Part shown: in pieces, positions 35,501 to 44,541 of the stretch
Position numbering within the stretch: the first letter of the stretch is position 1
Layout of the letters: each line of letters opens with the position of its first letter
Assembly: GCA_022800815.1 (NCBI GenBank)
Contig: JAAWRC010000002.1
Location: 50,127 to 114,126, forward strand
DNA length: 64,000 nucleotides
Origin: Lachnospiraceae bacterium
GTDB taxonomy: Bacteria > Bacillota > Clostridia > Lachnospirales > Lachnospiraceae
Reading direction: 5' to 3'
Made by a program: the position numbers and the translations under genes
Notes under the pieces: model-generated
Told to the model about the DNA's origin: nothing
Seen by the model: the letters and a program-made list of their open reading frames with translations, nothing else
Databases searched by the model: none

Positions 35501-37095
35501 ACTGCGATTTCGAGTCGGAGGAGGTGACGAAATTTGCCGGCGGTGCGGGTTGCGACATGCCGGACAAGGCCTGCCCGGTCTGTGGGAAGCCCCTGAAAAA
35601 GGAGGGCTTCGACATTCCCTTTGAGACCTTCCTGGGCTTCAAGGGGGACAAGGAGCCGGATATCGACCTGAATTTTTCCGGGGAGTATCAGTCCAGGGCC
35701 CACAACTATACGGAAGTGATTTTCGGGAAGGGACACACCTTCAAGGCGGGCACCATCGGCACGCTGGCGGACAAGACGGCATACGGCTACGTGAAAAAGT
35801 ATTTTGAGGAGCGGGGGGCCGGAAAGAGAAGTGCGGAGATCAACCGGATCGTCCAGGGCTGCGTCGGCGTGCGGCGGACCACGGGACAGCATCCCGGCGG
35901 CATCGTGGTCATGCCCCACGGGGAGGAGATCCATTCCTTCACTCCCATCCAGCATCCGGCCAACGACATGACCTCCGACATCGTGACCACCCACTTTGAT
36001 TATCATTCCATTGACCACAATCTTCTGAAGCTGGACATTCTGGGACACGACGATCCCACCATGATCCGCATGCTGGAGGATCTGACGGGCCTTAATGCCA
36101 GGGAGATCCCGCTGGATTCGAAGGAGGTCATGAGCCTGTTCCAGAACACGTCGGCCCTTAAGATCGAGCCGGAGGACATCGGCGGCTGCAAGCTGGGGGC
36201 CCTGGGGATCCCGGAGTTTGGCACGGATTTCGCCATGCAGATGTTAATCGACGCAAAGCCCACCTGTTTTTCGGACCTGGTGCGGATTGCCGGGCTGGCC
36301 CACGGGACGGACGTGTGGCTGGGGAACGCCCAGGACCTGATCTTAAGCGGCCAGGCCACCATTCAGACGGCCATCTGTACCCGTGACGACATCATGATCT
36401 ACCTGATCGGCATGGGCATGGACAAGAGCCTTTCCTTCACCATCATGGAGTCGGTCCGGAAAGGGAAGGGGCTCAAGCCTGAATGGGAGACGGCCATGCG
36501 GGAGGCGAACGTGCCGGAGTGGTACATTGAATCCTGCAAGAAGATCAAGTACATGTTCCCCAAGGCCCATGCGGCGGCATACGTGATGATGGCCTGGCGG
36601 ATCGCCTACTGCAAGGTGTTCTATCCGCTGGCCTATTATGCATCCTTCTTCAGCATCCGGGCGTCGGGATTCTCCTACGAGCTCATGTGCCAGGGGAGAG
36701 ACCGGCTGGAATACCACCTCCAGGATTATAAGAACCGCTCCGACAGCCTGTCTCAGAAGGAGCAGGGAACCCTCCGGGACATGCGGATCGTCCAGGAGAT
36801 GTACGCCAGGGGCTTTGAATTCATGCCCCTGGACATTTACCGGGCGCAGGCCGACCGGTTCCAGATCATCGACGGGAAGCTGATGCCCTCTTTGAGTTCC
36901 ATCGACGGGCTTGGCGGCAAGGCGGCGGAAGCCGTGGTGGAGGCGGTGAAGGCCGGGGAGCGTTTTCTGTCCCTGGAGGATTTCTGGCAGAAGACCAAGG
37001 TGCCCAAGGGGACCATCGACCTGATGGCGGACATGGGGATTTTCGGGGATCTGCCGAAGACCAACCAGATTTCCCTGTTTGACCTGGCTTTATAA
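32593..37095 (+). CDS. polC: DNA polymerase III alpha subunit, PolC type
   Basis: The replicative polymerase of low-GC Gram-positives, with built-in proofreading. 1500 residues. In order: N-terminal domain, OB fold (about 275-365), PHP domain (ELHCHTKMSDMDGVSDVKD near 383) interrupted by a DEDDh 3'-5' exonuclease (VFDLETTGLS near 478; HNASFDM; HRAVDDAEAT), then the C-family polymerase with palm motif EPDIDLNFSGEY, the PolC zinc finger (CPECHYC ... CPVCGKP), and the HhH region IDGLGGKAAEAVVE. Full length and intact. AAAGGGG precedes the ATG. Last gene of the operon in the usual position. Confidence 0.97.
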   Translation: MAKQFWEVLPSLQVSDEMRELLSFATVEKVSASRDRSSLRIYLCSERLIHKRNIYILEASIKKQLFSGYETEVKIQERYRLSGQYTPKRLMQVYRDSILLELKTYSLIEYNVFRRAEWEFTEPDILTLEVENDLVTKSRVDELKRVLEKIFNERCGFAVEVRYLYKECELGQHEREKEQLTRRQAAQVVKNSSFGKTLTGEGGPEKGGDGVPSPEPLKVLDEKKEPVKLNRQIQPERPAKPAFKKNSHYSRKVKVHHDDVVFGYDFDDGDEVPMNQIIGEMGEVVVCGRVIRLEERELRSGKTIMIFDITDFTDTITVKLFLKPEQLSEVRDTLKKGAFFKVKGVTNIDKFDGELTIASVSGIRRAGDFTSKRQDLADVKRVELHCHTKMSDMDGVSDVKDILKRAREWGMPALAITDHGCVQAFPDAFHTFPGYGYETIKTDPFKVIYGVEGYLVDDLKEVVVRSENQSLADTYVVFDLETTGLSAKKNRIIEIGAVKVENGEITDRFSAFVNPKLPIPFEIEKLTGINDGMVMNEPSVEEVLPKFLEFCGNAVMVAHNASFDMSFIEHNAALLGREYKPTVVDTVALARILLPELKRFKLDTVAKALGVSLENHHRAVDDAEATAHIFVEFVKRLRKKQVESLDRLNEFGASSVENIRKLPTYHVIILAKNDVGRVNLYRLVSMSHLTYFARRPRIPKSELVKHREGLIIGSACEAGELFQAVLGGAPDEELARLVKFYDYLEIQPIGNNEFMLRENKHGIETLEDLQNLNRKIIELGDQFGKPVVATCDVHFLNPEDEIYRRIIMAGQGFSDSDNQPPLYLRTTEEMLGEFSYLTPEKAYEVVVENSNKIADMCERIAPLRPDKCPPVIENSDRDLREMCYRTARAIYGEEIPKPVEERLERELHSIITNGFAVMYIIAHKLVKKSNDDGYLVGSRGSVGSSLVATMSGITEVNPLSPHYYCPECHYCDFESEEVTKFAGGAGCDMPDKACPVCGKPLKKEGFDIPFETFLGFKGDKEPDIDLNFSGEYQSRAHNYTEVIFGKGHTFKAGTIGTLADKTAYGYVKKYFEERGAGKRSAEINRIVQGCVGVRRTTGQHPGGIVVMPHGEEIHSFTPIQHPANDMTSDIVTTHFDYHSIDHNLLKLDILGHDDPTMIRMLEDLTGLNAREIPLDSKEVMSLFQNTSALKIEPEDIGGCKLGALGIPEFGTDFAMQMLIDAKPTCFSDLVRIAGLAHGTDVWLGNAQDLILSGQATIQTAICTRDDIMIYLIGMGMDKSLSFTIMESVRKGKGLKPEWETAMREANVPEWYIESCKKIKYMFPKAHAAAYVMMAWRIAYCKVFYPLAYYASFFSIRASGFSYELMCQGRDRLEYHLQDYKNRSDSLSQKEQGTLRDMRIVQEMYARGFEFMPLDIYRAQADRFQIIDGKLMPSLSSIDGLGGKAAEAVVEAVKAGERFLSLEDFWQKTKVPKGTIDLMADMGIFGDLPKTNQISLFDLAL

Positions 37096-37108
37096 GATGT
37101 GTTACAAT
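37079..37108 (+). promoter_or_regulatory. Promoter for csoR
   Basis: TTGACC (37079-37084) and TACAAT (37103-37108), spacer 18, overlapping the last codons of polC. Confidence 0.6.
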
Positions 37109-37145
37109 AGATGGAAGGATGACTGAGGAAAGGACTGGGAGAAGG

Positions 37146-37454
37146 ATGGATTGTGGGAAGGAATGTGCAAGCTGCGGGAAGAGGAAGCATCGGGACGAAA
37201 AGGAGTACAAGGATTTGATCCACCGTTTAAATCGGGTGGAGGGGCAGATCCGGGGGATCCGGGCCATGGTGGAGGAGGACCGCTACTGTGTGGACATCCT
37301 GACCCAGGTGCAGGCGGTGAGCTCCGCCCTGAATGCGTTCAGCCGGACGCTCCTGTCCAACCACATCAAGACCTGCGTGGTGGAGGATATCCGGGATGGC
37401 AAGGAGGAGTCTGTGGACGAGCTGTGCAAGACGATTCAGAGGTTGATGAAATAA
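37146..37454 (+). CDS. csoR: CsoR/FrmR family metal-sensing repressor
   Basis: A 102-residue all-helical repressor of the DUF156 family, which binds Cu(I) (CsoR), Ni/Co (RcnR) or formaldehyde (FrmR). The core LIHRLNRVEGQIRGIRAMVE is diagnostic; the CsoR copper ligands are visible as Cys in YCVDIL, then His and Cys in SNHIKTC (C-H-C pattern), favouring copper. An extra N-terminal CGKECASCGK cluster is less usual. No copA/copZ lies nearby. ATG at 37146 has GGGAGA 4 bases upstream; ATG at 37119 is an alternative. Transcribed from its own promoter. Confidence 0.85.
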   Translation: MDCGKECASCGKRKHRDEKEYKDLIHRLNRVEGQIRGIRAMVEEDRYCVDILTQVQAVSSALNAFSRTLLSNHIKTCVVEDIRDGKEESVDELCKTIQRLMK

Positions 37455-37555
37455 GCCTGAAATCGGCGTCAGAGAAGACCGGTCGGAGAGCGGGAAGGCA
37501 GCATGGCCCGATTTCGGGAAAAATTTTGCGGAGTATTGAAAAAAGTACATAAAAA

Positions 37556-37578
37556 AGCCCTTGCATTTTGCAGGGGCT
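37556..37578. terminator. Hairpin after csoR overlapping the S10 promoter
   Basis: AGCCCTTGC (37556-37564) pairs with GCAGGGGCT (37570-37578), one G-T pair, loop ATTTT. On the minus strand it is followed by a T run; on the plus strand the T run is short, so plus-strand termination would be weak. It contains the -35 box of the S10 promoter. Confidence 0.5.
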
Positions 37579-37589
37579 TCCTGTATAAT
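37561..37589 (+). promoter_or_regulatory. Promoter of the S10 ribosomal operon
   Basis: TTGCAT (37561-37566) and perfect TATAAT (37584-37589), spacer 17. Transcription would start near 37596, leaving a leader of about 230 bases before rpsJ. Confidence 0.75.
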
Positions 37590-37662
37590 ATATCGTGCTG
37601 TGACATGATAGCGATGAAACGAGAGGTTGCTGCCCTTATGTGGCAGGTTTTTCCGTGGAGCG

Positions 37663-37794
37663 AATGTCAAGTTAGGAAACTGGCGACAAGTCACTGTACA
37701 AAGAAACCATCTACCGATAGAAAGTAGAAATGACGTGTGGGCCGTTAGGATACACACGGGAGAGTGTACAGTCACCGCTTGTCGTACTTACATT
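37663..37794 (+). promoter_or_regulatory. Structured leader of the S10 operon
   Basis: Nested pairings enclose the region: AATGTCAAGT (37663-37672) with ACTTACATT (37786-37794); CGACAAG (37684-37690) with CTTGTCG (37778-37784); ACTGTACA (37693-37700) with TGTACAGT (37765-37772); inside, a CTAC/GTAG hairpin (near 37711-37727) and CGTGTG/CACACG (near 37734-37758). It ends just before the rpsJ ribosome site. Position and fold suggest an autogenous ribosomal-protein leader (L4 plays this part in E. coli), but the ligand is not shown. Confidence 0.6.
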
Positions 37795-37824
37795 GAAAAG
37801 TGCGAAAAGGAGGCGACTTTTTTT

Positions 37825-38142
37825 ATGGCAAGTCAAGTAATGAGAATCACTTTGAAGGCGTATGACCACAAGCTGGTCGATCAGTCTGCAGGAAAGATCA
37901 TCGAAACTGTAAAGAAAACCGGATCTCAGGTGAGCGGGCCTGTGCCGCTGCCCACGAAGAAAGAGGTTGTTACGATCCTTCGTGCCGTCCACAAGTACAA
38001 GGATTCCAGAGAACAGTTCGAGCAGAGGACCCACAAGAGGCTCATCGACATCACGGCGCCCACCCAGAAGACCGTGGATGCCCTTTCCAGACTGGAGATG
38101 CCTGCCGGTGTTTACATCGACATCAAGATGAAGACGAAGTGA
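37825..38142 (+). CDS. rpsJ: 30S ribosomal protein S10
   Basis: A small-subunit head protein that also acts in antitermination as NusE. 105 residues: [20 protein letters not shown] near the start, [20 protein letters not shown] and the loop [14 protein letters not shown]. The ATG at 37825 has AAGGAGG about 11 bases upstream; the open frame reaching back to 37627 is leader. First gene of the S10 cluster. Confidence 0.97.
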   Translation: MASQVMRITLKAYDHKLVDQSAGKIIETVKKTGSQVSGPVPLPTKKEVVTILRAVHKYKDSREQFEQRTHKRLIDITAPTQKTVDALSRLEMPAGVYIDIKMKTK

Positions 38143-38232
38143 TGAATCATAAAGAGATCCAGAATTGGTTTCGGCCTGTTCTAGGATGATTGCCCATGCG
38201 GTAATCCGCTGTAGAATAACAGGAGGTAGAAA

Positions 38233-38865
38233 ATGAAGAAAGCGATTTTAGCAACAAAGGTCGGGATGACCCAGGTGTTTACCGAGGACGGAGCCCTCAT
38301 CCCCGTGACGGTGTTACAGGCCGGCCCCTGCGTCGTGACTCAGGTGAAGACGGTTGAGAACGACGGCTATGCGGCAGTGCAGGTAGGCTTTGCCGACATT
38401 CGGGAGAAGCTGGTGAACAAGCCCCGCAAGGGACAGTTCGACAAGGCGGGCGTGTCCTATAAGAGATATATCAGAGAATTCCGGTTTGAGAATGCGGAAG
38501 ACTACAAGGTGGCGGACGAGATCAAGGCCGACATTTTTGCGGCCGGCGACAAGGTGGATGCCACTGCGATCTCCAAGGGCAAGGGCTTCCAGGGCGCCAT
38601 CAAGCGTCACGGACAGCACAGAGGCCCCATGGCCCACGGTTCCAAATTCCATCGTCATGCAGGCTCCAATGGCGCGGCTTCCGATCCCAGCAAGGTGTTC
38701 AAGGGAAAGAAGATGCCCGGTCAGATGGGCAACAAGCGGATCACCATCCAGAATCTCGAAGTGGTGAGAGTCGATGCGGAGAACAACATCCTGCTTGTCA
38801 AGGGTGCGGTGCCCGGACCGAAGAAATGCCTGGTCACCATCAAGGAAACTGTAAAAGCAGTTTAA
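38233..38865 (+). CDS. rplC: 50S ribosomal protein L3
   Basis: An early 23S-binding assembly protein near the peptidyl transferase centre. 210 residues starting [20 protein letters not shown], with the signature extension [20 protein letters not shown] and [19 protein letters not shown] precedes the ATG. The 90-base gap from rpsJ holds no gene. Confidence 0.97.
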   Translation: MKKAILATKVGMTQVFTEDGALIPVTVLQAGPCVVTQVKTVENDGYAAVQVGFADIREKLVNKPRKGQFDKAGVSYKRYIREFRFENAEDYKVADEIKADIFAAGDKVDATAISKGKGFQGAIKRHGQHRGPMAHGSKFHRHAGSNGAASDPSKVFKGKKMPGQMGNKRITIQNLEVVRVDAENNILLVKGAVPGPKKCLVTIKETVKAV

Positions 38866-38895
38866 TGTTTTACGAGGAAAGGAGGAACACTTAAA

Positions 38896-39516
38896 ATGGC
38901 AAACGTATCTGTTTATAATATGGAAGGCAACGAAGTCGGAACGTTAGAGCTTAACGACGCCGTGTACGGTGTGAAGGTCAACGAGCACCTGGTACACCTG
39001 GCGGTGGTCAGCCAGCTTGCAAACAAGCGCCAGGGAACACAGAGCGCAAAGACCCGTTCCGAAGTGAGCGGCGGTGGAAGGAAGCCCTGGAGACAGAAGG
39101 GGACCGGCCATGCGAGACAGGGTTCCACGAGAGCTCCCCAGTGGACCGGCGGCGGCATGGTATTTGCCGTGAAGCCCAGAGATTACACCATCAAGTTAAA
39201 TAAGAAGGAGAGAAGGCTGGCCCTCAAGTCCGCACTGACCTCCAGAGTCGAGGAGAACAAGTTCATCGTTCTCGACGAATTAAAGCTTGACGAGATCAAG
39301 ACCAAGGCCATGAAGAAGGTCCTTGACAACCTGAAGGTGGAGAAGGCCCTGATCGTCATGGACGAGAAGGACGAGAAGGTCATCATGTCCGCAGGCAACC
39401 TGCCCGGCGTGAAGACGGCTCTCACTTCCACCATCAACGTATACGATATCCTGAAATACAACACCGTTGTTACCACAAAGTCTGCCGCCAAGGCGATTGA
39501 GGAGGTGTACGCATAA
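38896..39516 (+). CDS. rplD: 50S ribosomal protein L4
   Basis: Lines the exit tunnel and in E. coli represses its own operon through the S10 leader. 206 residues: long tunnel loop with GGGRKPWRQKGTGHARQGST and RAPQWTGGGMVFAVKPRDYT, the hallmark of L4. AAAGGAGG site upstream. Its stop overlaps the start of rplW by one base (TAATG). Confidence 0.97.
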   Translation: MANVSVYNMEGNEVGTLELNDAVYGVKVNEHLVHLAVVSQLANKRQGTQSAKTRSEVSGGGRKPWRQKGTGHARQGSTRAPQWTGGGMVFAVKPRDYTIKLNKKERRLALKSALTSRVEENKFIVLDELKLDEIKTKAMKKVLDNLKVEKALIVMDEKDEKVIMSAGNLPGVKTALTSTINVYDILKYNTVVTTKSAAKAIEEVYA

Positions 39517-39815
39517 TGGCTGACATTAAATATTATGACGTGATCCTGAAACCGGTCGTTACCGAAAAGACCATGAATCAGATGTCCGAGAAAAAGTACA
39601 CGTTCCTGGTGCACGTGGATGCCAACAAGAGCATGATCAAAGAAGCAGTGGAAAAGATGTTCTCCGGCGCCAAGGTCGCTTCCGTGAACACCATGAACTG
39701 CGAGGGCAAGGAACGCAGGAGAGGCCGCACCGTCGGAAAGACCGCCGCCACCAAGAAGGCGATCGTGAAGCTGACGGCCGACAGTGCGGATATTGAGATC
39801 TTCGAGGGGCTTTAA
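39516..39815 (+). CDS. rplW: 50S ribosomal protein L23
   Basis: Exit-site protein that docks trigger factor and SRP. 99 residues starting MADIKYYDVILKPVVTEKTM, with FLVHVDANKSMIKEAVEKMF and the basic loop KERRRGRTVGKTAATKKAIV. Translationally coupled to rplD by the one-base overlap. Confidence 0.96.
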   Translation: MADIKYYDVILKPVVTEKTMNQMSEKKYTFLVHVDANKSMIKEAVEKMFSGAKVASVNTMNCEGKERRRGRTVGKTAATKKAIVKLTADSADIEIFEGL

Positions 39816-39912
39816 TGAAGGGTCTCTAAATTAATGGAAATTATACGACGAACCCTATGTCGTGACAACAGAACACACTCGAGCGAGTTGTAAAGCAGAA
39901 AGGAGTAAGGAA

Positions 39913-40755
39913 ATGGGAATCAAGACATACAATCCCTATACACCTTCCAGAAGAAATATGACCGGCTCTGATTTTTCCGAGATCACCAAGAAGACTCCGG
40001 AGAAATCCCTGTTAGTTTCTCTCAACAAGAACGCCGGCCGCAACAATCAGGGCAAGATCACAGTGAGACACCGCGGAGGCGGCTCCAGAAGAAAATACAG
40101 GATCATCGATTTTAAAAGAAGAAAAGACGGGATCCCCGCAACGGTGATCGGGATCGAGTACGATCCCAACAGAAGCGCAAACATCGCTCTGATCTGCTAC
40201 GCAGACGGTGCGAAATCTTATATCCTGGCACCGGAGGGACTTAAGGACGGCATGAAGGTCATGAGCGGCGAGCATGCCGAGGCCAAGGTGGGCAACTGCC
40301 TGGAGCTCAAGGACATCCCCATCGGTACCCAGGTACACAACATTGAGCTGTATCCCGGCGCAGGCGGACAGTTGGTCCGTTCCGCAGGCGTAAGTGCGCA
40401 GCTCATGGCAAAAGAAGGAAAATACGCCACCTTGAGACTTCCTTCCGGAGAAATGAGAATGGTTCCCATCATCTGCCGTGCCACCATCGGCGTGGTCGGA
40501 AACGGAGAACACTCTCTGATCAACGTTGGCAAGGCAGGACGCAAACGTCACATGGGCATCCGCCCCACGGTCCGCGGTTCCGTTATGAACCCCAATGACC
40601 ATCCTCACGGCGGCGGCGAGGGCAAGGCGGGAATCGGACGTCCCGGTCCTTCCACTCCCTGGGGCAAGCCTGCTCTTGGTCTTAAGACCAGAAAGAAGCA
40701 TAAGCAGTCCAATAAGTTGATCGTAAGAAGACGCGACGGCAGAACCGTTAAGTAA
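39913..40755 (+). CDS. rplB: 50S ribosomal protein L2
   Basis: Core 23S protein required for subunit association and peptidyl transfer. 280 residues: [20 protein letters not shown] start, [20 protein letters not shown], and the conserved C-terminal [20 protein letters not shown] containing the essential His. AAAGGAG precedes ATG 39913; the open frame before it (39862) is spacer. A short inverted repeat (ACTCGAGCGAGT) lies in the spacer. Confidence 0.97.
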   Translation: MGIKTYNPYTPSRRNMTGSDFSEITKKTPEKSLLVSLNKNAGRNNQGKITVRHRGGGSRRKYRIIDFKRRKDGIPATVIGIEYDPNRSANIALICYADGAKSYILAPEGLKDGMKVMSGEHAEAKVGNCLELKDIPIGTQVHNIELYPGAGGQLVRSAGVSAQLMAKEGKYATLRLPSGEMRMVPIICRATIGVVGNGEHSLINVGKAGRKRHMGIRPTVRGSVMNPNDHPHGGGEGKAGIGRPGPSTPWGKPALGLKTRKKHKQSNKLIVRRRDGRTVK

Positions 40756-40779
40756 TCGAAATCAGAAGGAGGTAAACCA

Positions 40780-41058
40780 ATGGCTCGTTCACTGAAAAAA
40801 GGACCGTTTGCAGACGCTCATTTATTAAAGAAGGTAGATGAGATGAATGCGGCAGGCTCGAAGCAGGTCATCAAGACCTGGTCCCGCCGCTCCACCATTT
40901 TTCCGCAGATGGTTGGACATACAATCGCAGTTCACGACGGCAGGAAACACGTTCCGGTATACGTTACGGAGGACATGGTAGGACACAAGCTGGGAGAGTT
41001 TGTTGCCACCAGGACCTACAGGGGACACGGCAAGGACGAGAAGAAGTCCAAGCGCTGA
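40780..41058 (+). CDS. rpsS: 30S ribosomal protein S19
   Basis: Head protein near the A-site that contacts S13 and 16S. 92 residues: [40 protein letters not shown] and [12 protein letters not shown] are diagnostic. AGGAGG precedes the ATG. Confidence 0.97.
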   Translation: MARSLKKGPFADAHLLKKVDEMNAAGSKQVIKTWSRRSTIFPQMVGHTIAVHDGRKHVPVYVTEDMVGHKLGEFVATRTYRGHGKDEKKSKR

Positions 41059-41087
41059 TCGTGAAATAAAGAAAGGAGGTTTTATCC

Positions 41088-41474
41088 ATGGCTAAGGGAC
41101 ATAGAAGCCAGATTAAAAGACAGAGAAATGAGAATAAGGATACCAGACCGAAAGCAACGCTGTCTTTTGCTAGGGTATCTGTTCAGAAAGCATGTTTCGT
41201 ATTAGACGCCATCAGGGGCAAGGATGTACAGACCGCACTCGGCATCGTCACCTACAATCCCAGATATGCTTCTACCTTAATAAAGAAATTACTGGAATCG
41301 GCAGTTGCAAACGCCGAGAACAACAACGGTATGAATCCCGACAAGCTTTACGTGGAAGAGTGCTACGCAAACAAGGGACCGACCATGAAGAGAATTAAAC
41401 CGAGGGCACAGGGCAGGGCTTACCGGATCGAAAAGAGAATGAGCCACATCACCGTTGTGCTGAATGAGAGATAA
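41088..41474 (+). CDS. rplV: 50S ribosomal protein L22
   Basis: Exit-tunnel constriction protein whose hairpin, with L4, affects macrolide action. 128 residues, with SPQKA-type start region [40 protein letters not shown] and the hairpin [25 protein letters not shown] site upstream; ends just inside the region of the rpsC ribosome site. Confidence 0.97.
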   Translation: MAKGHRSQIKRQRNENKDTRPKATLSFARVSVQKACFVLDAIRGKDVQTALGIVTYNPRYASTLIKKLLESAVANAENNNGMNPDKLYVEECYANKGPTMKRIKPRAQGRAYRIEKRMSHITVVLNER

Positions 41475-41484
41475 GGAGGGCAAT

Positions 41485-42135
41485 ATGGGACAGAAAGTTA
41501 ATCCTCATGGCTTAAGAGTCGGCATCATCAAGGACTGGGACTCTAAATGGTATGCGGAAGCTGATTTTGCCGACAACCTGATCGAGGACCACAAAATCAG
41601 AACCTATCTGAAGAAGAAATTATACAGCGCCGGCGTTTCCAGGATCGAGATCGAGAGAGCGTCCGACCGGGTGAAGGTGATCATCTACACGGCGAAGCCC
41701 GGTATCGTCATCGGCAAGGGCGGCTCCGAGATCGAGAAGTTAAAGGCCCAGGTCCAGAAGATGACCGAAAAGAAGCTTTTCATTGATATCAAAGAAGTAA
41801 AGCGGCCGGACAAGGACGCGCAGCTTGTGGCGGAGAGCATCGCCCTCCAGCTTGAGAACCGTATCTCCTTCCGCCGCGCCATGAAGTCCACCATGTCCAG
41901 GACCATGAAGGCCGGGGCGCTTGGGATCAAGACCTGTGCTTCCGGACGTCTGGGAGGTGCGGACATCGCCCGCTCCGAGTTCTACAGCGAGGGCACCATT
42001 CCGCTGCAGACCTTAAGAGCAGACATCGATTACGGTTTCGCCGAAGCGGATACCACCTACGGAAAGGTTGGCGTGAAGGTGTGGATCTACAAAGGCGAAG
42101 TTCTTCCGGCAAAGAAGGAAGGGGGAGCTAAATAA
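41485..42135 (+). CDS. rpsC: 30S ribosomal protein S3
   Basis: mRNA-entry protein with KH domain and helicase role. 216 residues: [20 protein letters not shown], the KH loop [19 protein letters not shown], and GARAI-type C-terminal [23 protein letters not shown] 41485 has AAGGAGGG just upstream, unlike the frame start 7 codons earlier. Stop overlaps rplP start (TAATG). Confidence 0.97.
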   Translation: MGQKVNPHGLRVGIIKDWDSKWYAEADFADNLIEDHKIRTYLKKKLYSAGVSRIEIERASDRVKVIIYTAKPGIVIGKGGSEIEKLKAQVQKMTEKKLFIDIKEVKRPDKDAQLVAESIALQLENRISFRRAMKSTMSRTMKAGALGIKTCASGRLGGADIARSEFYSEGTIPLQTLRADIDYGFAEADTTYGKVGVKVWIYKGEVLPAKKEGGAK

Positions 42136-42572
42136 TGTTAATGCCCAAGAGAGTGAAACGTCGTAAACAGTTTCGTGGAAGCATGGCCGGCAAGGCCATG
42201 AGAGGAAATAAGATCACCAACGGTGAGTTCGGTCTCGTGGCGGTGGAGCCCGCATGGATCAAGTCCAACCAGATTGAGGCGGCCCGTATCGCCATGACCA
42301 GATATATCAAGCGTGGCGGAAAGGTCTGGATCAAGATCTTCCCCGACAAGCCCGTGACGACCAAGCCGGCCGAGACCCGTATGGGTTCCGGAAAGGGTTC
42401 CCTGGAGTACTGGGTGGCGGTAGTGAAGCCCGGCCGCGTGATGTTTGAGATTGCAGGTGTAGCCGAGGAGACAGCCAGAGAAGCATTACGTCTTGCCATG
42501 CACAAGCTGCCGGTAAAATGTAAGATCGTTTCTCGCGCAGATTTAGAAGGCGGTGATAACAGTGAAAATTAA
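42135..42572 (+). CDS. rplP: 50S ribosomal protein L16
   Basis: Positions the A-site tRNA near the peptidyl transferase centre. 145 residues: [40 protein letters not shown], and the conserved [20 protein letters not shown]. Starts by one-base overlap with rpsC and overlaps the start of rpmC. Confidence 0.97.
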   Translation: MLMPKRVKRRKQFRGSMAGKAMRGNKITNGEFGLVAVEPAWIKSNQIEAARIAMTRYIKRGGKVWIKIFPDKPVTTKPAETRMGSGKGSLEYWVAVVKPGRVMFEIAGVAEETAREALRLAMHKLPVKCKIVSRADLEGGDNSEN

Positions 42573-42771
42573 TAAGTATGTAGAAGATTTAAGGACCAAG
42601 TCCGCTGCAGAATTAAATGAAGAATTAGTAGCTGCTAAGAAGGAACTTTTCAACCTGAGATTTCAGAATGCAACCAACCAGCTGGATAACACAAGCAGAA
42701 TCAAAGAAGTTCGCAAGAACATCGCCAGGATTCAGACCGTGATTACCGCAAAGGCTGCTGAGCAGGCATAA
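42562..42771 (+). CDS. rpmC: 50S ribosomal protein L29
   Basis: Small helical exit-site protein. 69 residues: [40 protein letters not shown], then [15 protein letters not shown], the family's pattern. GTG at 42562 is preferred (site AAGGCGG 8 bases before); it overlaps the end of rplP by 11 bases. A GTG three codons earlier is possible. Confidence 0.93.
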   Translation: MKINKYVEDLRTKSAAELNEELVAAKKELFNLRFQNATNQLDNTSRIKEVRKNIARIQTVITAKAAEQA

Positions 42772-42794
42772 GCGCTATGAAAGGAGAACAATCC

Positions 42795-43049
42795 GTGGAA
42801 AGAAATTTAAGAAAGACCCGTACCGGTAAGGTCGTCAGCGACAAGATGGATAAGACGGTCGTGGTTGCAATCGTGGACCATGTAAAACATCCTTTATACG
42901 GCAAGATCGTGAAGAGGACCTACAAGCTGAAAGCCCATGACGAGAAGAACGAGTGCGGCGTCGGCGACACCGTGAAAGTGATGGAAACGAGACCCCTGTC
43001 CAAGGATAAGAGATGGAGACTTGTCGAGATTATCGAAAAGGCGAAATAA
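42795..43049 (+). CDS. rpsQ: 30S ribosomal protein S17
   Basis: OB-fold protein binding 16S helix 11. 84 residues: [40 protein letters not shown], and [14 protein letters not shown]. The GTG start at 42795 has AAAGGAG 8 bases upstream; the ATG at 42777 would place the ribosome site inside the gene. Confidence 0.95.
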   Translation: MERNLRKTRTGKVVSDKMDKTVVVAIVDHVKHPLYGKIVKRTYKLKAHDEKNECGVGDTVKVMETRPLSKDKRWRLVEIIEKAK

Positions 43050-43083
43050 ACCTTGAATTAATCCGACTGAAAGGAGAGTTATC

Positions 43084-43452
43084 ATGATTCAGCAAGAGAC
43101 CAGACTGAAGGTGGCTGACAATACCGGTGCCAAAGAACTCCTCTGCATCCGCGTACTGGGCGGTTCCACCAGAAGATATGCAAGTATTGGCGATATCATC
43201 GTCGCTACGGTCAAAGATGCAACGCCTGGCGGCGTTGTCAAGAAGGGTGACGTGGTGAAGGCAGTTGTCGTGCGCACCGTGAAGAGCACCCACCGCAGAG
43301 ACGGTTCCTATATTCGTTTCGATGAAAATGCTGCCGTTATCATCAGAGATGACAAGACCCCCAGAGGCACCCGTATTTTCGGGCCAGTTGCAAGAGAGCT
43401 CCGTGAGAAGCAGTTCATGAAAATCGTTTCTCTGGCTCCCGAAGTATTATAA
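43084..43452 (+). CDS. rplN: 50S ribosomal protein L14
   Basis: Interface protein contacting the 30S at a bridge. 122 residues: [40 protein letters not shown], and [27 protein letters not shown] before the ATG. Confidence 0.97.
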   Translation: MIQQETRLKVADNTGAKELLCIRVLGGSTRRYASIGDIIVATVKDATPGGVVKKGDVVKAVVVRTVKSTHRRDGSYIRFDENAAVIIRDDKTPRGTRIFGPVARELREKQFMKIVSLAPEVL

Positions 43453-43467
43453 GGAGGCGCTTAAGAG

Positions 43468-43779
43468 ATGGCAACCATGAAGATCAAGAAGGGCGATATG
43501 GTCAAGGTTATCGCCGGAAAAGATAAGGATAAGGAAGGCAAGGTCATCCATGTTGACCGTGCGAAGGGCCGCGTCGTGGTGGAGGGCGTGAACATGCTCA
43601 CCAAGCACACCAAGCCCAGCGCCCAGAATCAGCAGGGCGGCATCATCAACGTGGAAGGAGCCATTGACGCTTCCAACGTGATGTACCTTCATAATGGGAA
43701 GGCCACCAGGATTGGCTTTACCGAGAAGGACGGAAAGAAGGTCCGCGTGGCAAAGGCCACCGGCGAAGTCATCGACTAA
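43468..43779 (+). CDS. rplX: 50S ribosomal protein L24
   Basis: Early assembly protein with a KOW motif: [20 protein letters not shown]. 103 residues, with [20 protein letters not shown] following. AAGGAGG site upstream; 15 bases after rplN. Confidence 0.97.
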   Translation: MATMKIKKGDMVKVIAGKDKDKEGKVIHVDRAKGRVVVEGVNMLTKHTKPSAQNQQGGIINVEGAIDASNVMYLHNGKATRIGFTEKDGKKVRVAKATGEVID

Positions 43780-43799
43780 TCAGAAAGGAGGTCAGAAAA

Positions 43800-44339
43800 G
43801 TGAGTAGATTAAAGGAATTATATAATGGCGAGATCAAAGACGCCATGATGAAGAAATTCGGCTACAAGAATGAGCTGCAGATTCCCAAACTTGAGAAAGT
43901 GGTCATCAACATGGGCGTCGGCGAGGCGAAGGAAAACGCCAAGATTCTTGATTCGGCTGTTAAGGATATGGAGACGATTGCCGGACAGAAGGCCATTATC
44001 ACGAAGGCGAAGAAGTCCATCGCAAACTTCAAGCTGAGGGAAGGTATGGCCATCGGCTGCAAGGTGACCCTCCGCAGTGAGAAGATGTATGAGTTTGTGG
44101 ATCGTCTCATCAACCTGGCACTGCCCCGTGTACGTGACTTCCGCGGCGTAAATCCCAATGCCTTTGACGGCAGAGGAAATTATGCTCTGGGCATCAAGGA
44201 GCAGTTGATTTTCCCTGAGATTGATTATGATAAGATTGATAAGGTCAGAGGTATGGACGTTGTTTTCGTCACCACGGCAAAGACCGACGAGGAAGCCCGT
44301 GAACTTTTGAGATTATTCAATATGCCTTTTGCGAAATAA
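43800..44339 (+). CDS. rplE: 50S ribosomal protein L5
   Basis: Binds 5S rRNA and forms an intersubunit bridge to S13. 179 residues: [40 protein letters not shown] and [23 protein letters not shown] start with AAAGGAGG 10 bases upstream. In E. coli S8 represses the spc operon near rplE; no obvious similar site was seen here. Confidence 0.97.
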   Translation: MSRLKELYNGEIKDAMMKKFGYKNELQIPKLEKVVINMGVGEAKENAKILDSAVKDMETIAGQKAIITKAKKSIANFKLREGMAIGCKVTLRSEKMYEFVDRLINLALPRVRDFRGVNPNAFDGRGNYALGIKEQLIFPEIDYDKIDKVRGMDVVFVTTAKTDEEARELLRLFNMPFAK

Positions 44340-44355
44340 TTAGGAGGAAAATCAA

Positions 44356-44541
44356 ATGGCAAAGACTTCGATGAAGATCAAACAGCAAAGACCGGCGAAG
44401 TTCTCCACCAGAGAGTACAGCCGTTGCAGAATCTGTGGTCGTCCCCATGCATATCTGAGAAAATACGGAATCTGCAGAATTTGCTTCCGTGAATTAGCAT
44501 ATAAAGGACAGATTCCCGGAGTGAAGAAGGCAAGTTGGTGA
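44356..44541 (+). CDS. rpsZ: 30S ribosomal protein S14, zinc-ribbon type
   Basis: 61-residue S14 of the zinc-binding type (RpsN type Z) with CRICG ... CRICF (C-x2-C-x12-C-x2-C), the form usual in Gram-positives. Sequence: [26 protein letters not shown] upstream. Followed by an unusual 198-base spacer before rpsH. Confidence 0.97.
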   Translation: MAKTSMKIKQQRPAKFSTREYSRCRICGRPHAYLRKYGICRICFRELAYKGQIPGVKKASW

